From the NCBI RefSeq assembly GCF_000331735.1, contig NC_020126.1:7381501-7445500 (forward strand): a stretch of DNA of 64,000 bases. The letters run 5' to 3'. Positions 58,900 to 64,000 of the stretch are shown one piece after another. Position 1 is the stretch's first letter. The number at the start of each line of letters is the position of its first letter. This stretch comes from Myxococcus stipitatus DSM 14675. Lineage in GTDB: Bacteria > Myxococcota > Myxococcia > Myxococcales > Myxococcaceae. The notes beneath the pieces are model-generated. The model saw only the letters and a list, made by a program, of their open reading frames with translations. It made no database searches and was not told where the DNA came from. A program made the position numbers and the translations under genes.

Positions 58900-61743
58900 T
58901 CAGAAGAACTGACTGCTCTTCACCGGAGAGTCCGTGAGCTGCCGGTGTCGGACACCCTCGCTCCGCGCCCAGCCTGGGGCCACGTCACCCGTGAGTCCCT
59001 GAACGGCGGTGACCAGCGCGAGAAGCGTGGGCAGGTCATCCAGTGTGCTCTCATCCATCTGCACCGCGAGCAACTCTCCCGCCAGCTCCTCGACCGGGCG
59101 CTCGTCGGGCTGGACCCGTTCCGTCTGGCGCGTCTTGGCGTTGAACTTCAGGCGCTCGCCCCACGGTGTCGTCTTGCTCTGGTAGAGGTAGGTGGTCAGG
59201 TCCGCCGCGAAGGCGCTCTCTTGCGTCCACCGGGTGAGGTGGCTCCAGAGCACCTGCCCGGGACGATGGGGATGCAGCGACTCGAGCAAGGGGCCTTCGA
59301 GGTCCGCCAGGTCGTAGGCCACCACGAGGCCCGGCGCCTCACTGCCGCCCTCGGGCCAGGGCTCCGCGGGAACGCCCAGGCGCTTCGCGACGGCGAGGCC
59401 GAGGATGGCGCTCTGTCGCTCAGGGAGGATGAACACCCGAGGGACTCCCACTCCGACGTGCTTCAGGACCGCCTCCACGCGACGGAGTCCCTCCAGGCAG
59501 AGCACACCCGAGTCCTGGACGAAGGCATAGCGCCCGGTCATCCCCTCGTCGAAGCCATGCGGCGACAGGTGGAGCAACACCGTCCCGGTCGTGACGAACT
59601 GCCAGCCACGGAGGTCCTCGAGGTCGAGGGACGTCGCGTGACGGGCTGCATCGGCGCGGCGGAGGAAGCGCCGCAAGCGCGTCATCATGACGTCGAGCCC
59701 CGAGGACTCCTCGGGGAGCGCCTCCGGAACAGTGCGCAGACGCTCGAGAAGGGCAAGCCGACGCCGGGGCTCGTCCAGGTCCCCCGTCATCAAGGCGTTG
59801 TAGCCGAGCAGATAGCAGGCCATGAAGCGCGTATCGACGAGCCCCGGAGGGGAACACAAGGTGAGCACCGCCTGGCCATGCGCTCCGATGTGCTCCAGGG
59901 CCGCCACGAACTCGTAGATGATCTGCTCTGAATCCGGGGCCAGCTCGAAGGCACGCTGGAGGACGGTCGCCGCGAGGCCGTGCAGGCCCTGCTCAATCAG
60001 CTCATACCCGAGGGAGAAGTACGCCCCCGCATCGTCCGGGAGCGAGGCGATGTCGCGCACCTGCTGCGCCAACGCATCGCCCGCGAACACCGCCGCGACC
60101 CCGGCAAACGCCCCCCACGCCTCGCTCCAGTGCGCCTTCGTCCGCAGCTCGGTCATTCCTGGATAGCTCAGGACGGAGCGAATCGTCCTGAACGCCGTGT
60201 TCGCATCTTCCGAAGCGAGGGCGGCGAGTGTCTGGTCACGGAGGTCGGTGAACGATGCAGGCACGATGGCTCCAGTTGAATCGAGAGATGGTGTGGCTGG
60301 CGGATGAAGCGAGGCGGGGAATCTCTTCGAGAGTGGAGTGCGCGGAGGCTTCTTCGGCTCGAGCGGAAGACGGGGACTTCGCACCGGGGACTCGACCACC
60401 TGCGGGAGTCGTTCACCCGAGGAACGAAACAACCCTCCCCCGTGCTCGTTCGTGAGCGTGGCCGCGGCCCCCACGAAGGAGAGCAACAGCTCGGGCTGCT
60501 CTTCGGGCGGGATGGGTTCCTTCGTCAGTTGGACGAGCTCTTCAACCAGAGCATCGCTCGGACGTCCATCCGGCGGCGCCCACTCCAACCGACCCGTCTC
60601 CGGGTTCGATACCGGGCGCTTCCCCCAGGGCGTGAAGAAGTCCTGGCACAACACCGAGGTGAAGTCCGCGACAACAGGCCCTGGCGTCGTCCAGCAAGTG
60701 AGGTGGCTCCAGAGTTTCTGTCCTGGACGATGCCGGCCCAGCGAGACCAGGACGGGCTTCTCCACGTCCCGGAGGTCGTATGCGACGACAAGGCCGGGCT
60801 CGAGAGAGCCTCCGTCGGGCCACGGTTCGCAGGGAACACCCAACACGCGGGCCGTGGCCTTCGCGAGGATGAAACTGTTCCGATCAGGAAGGGCGAAGAC
60901 ACGAGGAGGGAGGCAGTCGAGTCGTTCGAGAATGGCCTTCGCCAGGCGAATGCCCCGCGCACAGCCCCGTTGACTGTCGAACAGCCCCGCGTAGCGGCCG
61001 TTCATCCCAGCATCCAAGCCATGTGGCGATAGGGACAGCAACACACTCCCAGTCGTCACGAAGTGCCAGCCCCGCAAGTCGTCCAGCGCGAGCGAGGCCA
61101 CCTCCTGGACCGCATCAGCACGGGCTACGAAACCCTGGAGCTGACCTAGCGAGGTGTCGAGTCCGTTGGCGTCCTGTCCCTTCAGTCCAATGGGAAGCGC
61201 CTCGGGAATCTGGCGAAGTGCCTGGAGGTGCGCGACTCGGCGTCGAGCCTCAGCCATGTCTCCAGCCATCACGGTGTTGAAGGCCAGAAGTCGGCAGGCG
61301 GCGAAGCGCGTGTCGACCCATTCTGGATGCGAACTCAGCAGTCGAACCGCATCGGCGTTCTGCTCCATCCGCTGGAGCGCGAAGGAGAACTCATAGAGAA
61401 CAGACTCGGAATGCGGGTCCAGTTCGTAGGCCCGTTGGAAGGCGGTCGCGGCAAGCCCAGGCAATTTGAGCCTGAGGAATTCGGCGCCAGCCAACGAGTA
61501 CGTGCGCGACGTATCGGGCAGGCGCGCGATATCACGGGCATGCTGGGCGCACTTCTCTCGAGACACTGCGAGGGATATCCGGGCAAACAGCTCCCAGGAC
61601 TCAGCCCAGGTTTCAGGGTCTCGGAGCCCGGGGGCACCCGGATAGTCGAGGAAGACCCTGAGGATCCCCAGGGCCTTGCGTGGCGCTTCTTGAGAGAGAG
61701 CTTCGAGCGTCTGGTCGCGGAGTTCAGCGAAGGTCTGCGGCAC
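58900..61743 (-). CDS. Fusion of two tandem copies of a TPR-like unknown protein
   Basis: 947 aa from GTG 61743. That start mirrors residue 494, where a second copy begins: VPQTFAELRDQTLEAL versus VPASFTDLRDQTLAAL. Copy 1 spans about 1-450 and copy 2 494-947, joined by a Pro-rich linker (PKKPPRTPLSKRFP). Both have a helical TPR-like half (AATAFQRAYELDPHSESVLY or AATVLQRAFELAPDSEQIIY) and a mixed half with DLRGW.FVTTG.VLL.LSPHG and PGLVVAYDL. This looks like two duplicated genes joined by loss of the first stop. No signal peptide, no catalytic motif I know. Family unknown. Confidence 0.8.
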   Translation of the reverse strand: MPQTFAELRDQTLEALSQEAPRKALGILRVFLDYPGAPGLRDPETWAESWELFARISLAVSREKCAQHARDIARLPDTSRTYSLAGAEFLRLKLPGLAATAFQRAYELDPHSESVLYEFSFALQRMEQNADAVRLLSSHPEWVDTRFAACRLLAFNTVMAGDMAEARRRVAHLQALRQIPEALPIGLKGQDANGLDTSLGQLQGFVARADAVQEVASLALDDLRGWHFVTTGSVLLSLSPHGLDAGMNGRYAGLFDSQRGCARGIRLAKAILERLDCLPPRVFALPDRNSFILAKATARVLGVPCEPWPDGGSLEPGLVVAYDLRDVEKPVLVSLGRHRPGQKLWSHLTCWTTPGPVVADFTSVLCQDFFTPWGKRPVSNPETGRLEWAPPDGRPSDALVEELVQLTKEPIPPEEQPELLLSFVGAAATLTNEHGGGLFRSSGERLPQVVESPVRSPRLPLEPKKPPRTPLSKRFPASLHPPATPSLDSTGAIVPASFTDLRDQTLAALASEDANTAFRTIRSVLSYPGMTELRTKAHWSEAWGAFAGVAAVFAGDALAQQVRDIASLPDDAGAYFSLGYELIEQGLHGLAATVLQRAFELAPDSEQIIYEFVAALEHIGAHGQAVLTLCSPPGLVDTRFMACYLLGYNALMTGDLDEPRRRLALLERLRTVPEALPEESSGLDVMMTRLRRFLRRADAARHATSLDLEDLRGWQFVTTGTVLLHLSPHGFDEGMTGRYAFVQDSGVLCLEGLRRVEAVLKHVGVGVPRVFILPERQSAILGLAVAKRLGVPAEPWPEGGSEAPGLVVAYDLADLEGPLLESLHPHRPGQVLWSHLTRWTQESAFAADLTTYLYQSKTTPWGERLKFNAKTRQTERVQPDERPVEELAGELLAVQMDESTLDDLPTLLALVTAVQGLTGDVAPGWARSEGVRHRQLTDSPVKSSQFF

Positions 61744-62102
61744 TCTTGAACGATGAGGCGTCCTGCAGCGACGCCAACAGCGAGGTGATGTAGCTCCCGC
61801 GACCCAGGGGCCTCGGGCGGAATGCACCTCTTAGCATGGGGAGGCTCGGGTGTCCCGAGGGTTCTCATCGGCGCCTTCGCGCGGTTCGCGCCCCGAATCG
61901 CCTCCCCAGCATCAACAAACACTCCTCCAACCCGTCTCTCAGCTCCAAGCCATACACCAAACACCCCTCTCTCCTGACGTGTCAGCCGCGGCGCTGACGC
62001 GTCAATGAATTCCCTGACACGTCAATTCATGGCTTGCGGCTTTTTCGCACACGCCATCAATCCATCCGTGTATAGGACTGGGCAACCTCACACAGGAGCA
62101 CC
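61744..62102. other. Divergent promoter region with phased palindromes
   Basis: 359 bp between the leftward fused-copy gene and the rightward amidohydrolase gene. The right half holds the three phased palindromes at 61975-62024 and a TATAGG box at 62071-62076 that could be a -10 element for the amidohydrolase. The left half shows no gene. Confidence 0.5.
61975..62024. repeat. Three 10-bp palindromes at exact 20-bp spacing
   Basis: TGACGTGTCA (61975-61984), TGACGCGTCA (61995-62004) and TGACACGTCA (62015-62024). The first and third are reverse complements; the middle one is a perfect palindrome. Starts are exactly 20 bp apart, so all three sit on nearly the same helix face, as expected for cooperative binding of a dimeric regulator. 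They lie 79-128 bp upstream of the amidohydrolase ATG. Confidence 0.8.
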
Positions 62103-64000
62103 ATGAACAGACATCTTCGGCGGGAGCGCTCTGCTCCCAGCTCTCTCCTTTCGCGTTCTTGGGTCTGCACCGCGTCCCTGGCCTTCCTGGCCTCGTGCGC
62201 GAGGACGGGGGGCTCGATGTCGAAGCCTCCCGACGCCGACAAGACACTCTTCCTCGGGAAGGTGCTCACCATGGACGACGACATGACCGTCGCCGAGGCC
62301 GTCCTGGTGGATGAGCGTGGCCACATCCTCGAGGTGGGAACCGAGCAGGCTGTCCGGGATGGACTCGGTGCGGGCGCCCAGGTCGTCCAACTCGCGGCCG
62401 GTCAGGTGCTGATGCCGGGCTTCATCGACCCGCACCTGCACCTGCTGCCCACCCTCCTCCAGAGCGTCCTCGAGTCGCACAACCTGGCGCCCTGTCTGCC
62501 CGGCCCCTATCGCATCCCCACCGCCACGGCCTGTGAGTCCCGCGCGGACGTGCTGAGCACCCTGGCCTCCATCCAGCTATCCCCCGAGGCCCCGAAGGAC
62601 GAGTTCGTCCTGGGCATGAACCTGGACCCGTCACGCCAGGTGTTCGACCCCCTCAAGTGCGGCATCACCGCCAAGGAGGCCGCGAGCGCCAAGAGCTTCA
62701 TGGACAATCCGAAGTTCTACATCGAGCGCTGCGTGAGCAAGGACCGCCCGGTGCTCATCCTGGACCAGTCCGGACACCTGGCGTACGTGAACCAGAAGGC
62801 CATCGACGTCGTCTGCGCGGGACAGGCCGCGTGTCCCCCCGCCTCCGTCGAACAAGGTGGCGGTGAGTGGGCCCCGAGCAACAAGGCCACCTCCTTCACC
62901 GGCCTGCTCAAGGAGACCTCGGGCTATGCCCCCTTCATGGCGGCGATGCAGAAGAGCCTGCCGCTGGCCCAGCTCCAGTCACATCCCCAGGAGGTCCTGG
63001 AGGCTTACCAGAAGGAGATCAAGCCCGGCATCCAGGCGATGCGTGACGCGGGGCTCACCACCATCGCCGATGGCGGCCTGGTGGGCCGGCCCCAGCTCAA
63101 CGCCGTGAAGTTCCTGGCGGAGCAGGAGCACTTCCCGATGCGCGTCACGGGCGTCGTGACGTACGACTCCGCGAAGACCGATGACATCCAGCCGACGGGG
63201 CCCGCGTGTGACCCGCGCCAGGATGCCCGGTGCAGGCTGCCCAAGTGGCTGGGCGCCGGTGGCCTCAAGCTCTGGGTGGATGGCTCGACGCAGGGCTGCA
63301 CCGCGAAGCTCTCGGCGCCCTATTCGTACTCGACGAAGGGCCATTGCGCGGACGCGGGAGACGGCCGGGCCGACTTCGACAACATGCAGGCCATCGTCAC
63401 CGCGCTGAGCGAGCAGTGGATGACGAAGTCCTGGCGCGTCCAGCTCCACGCCAACGGCAACGACGCGAACCAGTGGGCCATCGACGCCTTCGCGCTGCTC
63501 CAGCAGAAGGCCCAGAACCAACACCCCGTGCTGTTCATCCACAACACGGTGGGCCTGGAGCAGCTCTCCAAGAACCTCGGGGACCTGCGCAAGGGGACCT
63601 ACCGCGCGACCAACGGACAGACCGCTCCCGCCGTCCAGGCCCACGTGACGCACCTCATCGGTCATGTGGCGTACTGGGGCCACGCGTTCAGGGGCATGCT
63701 GGGTGAAGAGGCCGCGAACAACCTGGACCCCGTGGGCTTCGACCGCGACCAGGGCATCCCGTTCTCGTTCCACAGCGACTCGATGGTGACGCCGCCGCGC
63801 CCGCTCTGGTTCGTCGAGCAGGCCGTCACCCGCCGCACCTGGGCATATCCCTCACTTCAGGAGAGCGGCACCCTCGGCCTCGAGAAGCACGCGGCCACCG
63901 TCGAGGAGGCCCTGCGCGCCATCACCATCGAGCCCGCCCGGCAGCATGAGCTCGACGCGTGGGTGGGCAGCATCGAGCAGGGCAAGGTCGCCGACTTCGT
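62103..64000 (+). CDS. Amidohydrolase lipoprotein (YtcJ-like, amidohydrolase family 3), C-terminus cut by window edge
   Basis: 632 codons are visible, open to the edge; the C-terminus is missing but probably near. ATG 62103 follows AGGAG. Signal peptide with lipobox FLASC. The frame shows LMPGFIDPHLHLLP (the HxH metal site), GGLKLWVDGSTQG, the later RVQLHANGND and FSFHSDSMVT, which are the metal-ligand regions of YtcJ-type amidohydrolases. The late IEPARQHELDAWVGSIEQGK VADF segment is the common C-terminal marker. It likely hydrolyses an amide in the periplasm or on the surface. Transcription is probably set by the three phased palindromes upstream. Confidence 0.88.
   Translation, partial: MNRHLRRERSAPSSLLSRSWVCTASLAFLASCARTGGSMSKPPDADKTLFLGKVLTMDDDMTVAEAVLVDERGHILEVGTEQAVRDGLGAGAQVVQLAAGQVLMPGFIDPHLHLLPTLLQSVLESHNLAPCLPGPYRIPTATACESRADVLSTLASIQLSPEAPKDEFVLGMNLDPSRQVFDPLKCGITAKEAASAKSFMDNPKFYIERCVSKDRPVLILDQSGHLAYVNQKAIDVVCAGQAACPPASVEQGGGEWAPSNKATSFTGLLKETSGYAPFMAAMQKSLPLAQLQSHPQEVLEAYQKEIKPGIQAMRDAGLTTIADGGLVGRPQLNAVKFLAEQEHFPMRVTGVVTYDSAKTDDIQPTGPACDPRQDARCRLPKWLGAGGLKLWVDGSTQGCTAKLSAPYSYSTKGHCADAGDGRADFDNMQAIVTALSEQWMTKSWRVQLHANGNDANQWAIDAFALLQQKAQNQHPVLFIHNTVGLEQLSKNLGDLRKGTYRATNGQTAPAVQAHVTHLIGHVAYWGHAFRGMLGEEAANNLDPVGFDRDQGIPFSFHSDSMVTPPRPLWFVEQAVTRRTWAYPSLQESGTLGLEKHAATVEEALRAITIEPARQHELDAWVGSIEQGKVADF

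Noticed and set aside
1-64000. tRNA, rRNA, CRISPR arrays, insertion sequences, integrases or attachment sites.
   Set aside because: No transposase or integrase motifs, no regularly spaced repeats with spacers, and no cloverleaf or rRNA-like stretch were seen on reading both strands.

Overview
The window reads as a piece of a myxobacterial (Myxococcaceae-like) chromosome. By eye the G+C content is about two thirds or more, third codon positions are almost always G or C, and GTG and TTG starts occur. The gene set is dominated by secreted lipoproteins, HExxH metallopeptidases, beta-propeller proteins, Gly-rich or DNRLRE surface proteins and many one-component regulators. I saw no rRNA, tRNA, CRISPR array, insertion sequence or phage gene. 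Family assignments come from motifs read by eye, not from a search.

Layout. 1-10 kb: an edge-truncated lipoprotein metallopeptidase, a DinB-fold protein with a convergent AraC regulator, a second metzincin with a repeat tail, a small SRPBCC/AraC pair, and a 950-aa secreted protein with an ALK/LTK-like glycine-rich C-terminus. 10-19 kb: a TPR protein divergent from an alpha/beta hydrolase-TPR fusion, a 630-aa protein with a putative Cys-His-Asp domain, and two tandem lipoprotein serine hydrolases that look like polyglycine hydrolases (five-repeat BTRD1-like region plus beta-lactamase fold). 19-31 kb: membrane protein, multi-domain carboxypeptidase-regulatory-like protein, a DUF2442-FHA fusion, a TetR-SDR operon with a visible operator, beta-propeller protein, GNAT, a frameshifted gene remnant, ferritin-like lipoprotein, FN3 protein and a gluzincin-like protein. 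31-42 kb: a GT4-GT2 double glycosyltransferase, a MarR/AraC-type fusion regulator with a membrane protein, SDR, DNRLRE lipoprotein, O-methyltransferase, a DUF2892-sigma factor operon and a sirtuin.

42.5-54.2 kb is the most interesting part. Four translationally coupled genes encode an unknown protein, a PLD-type nuclease-like protein, a large SF2 helicase and a small chaperone-like protein, and look like an anti-phage defence operon that I cannot match to a named system. Next come a DUF2442-DUF4375 protein and a 1092-aa proline-rich, toxin-like protein whose N-terminal putative protease domain is shared with the 630-aa protein 37 kb upstream.

54-64 kb holds an imine reductase-type oxidoreductase, an isochorismatase-like hydrolase divergent from its likely GlxA-type regulator, a fourth metallopeptidase (YIL108W-like), a protein made of two fused copies of one gene, and an edge-truncated amidohydrolase lipoprotein. 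The divergent promoter region before the amidohydrolase carries three 10-bp palindromes exactly 20 bp apart.
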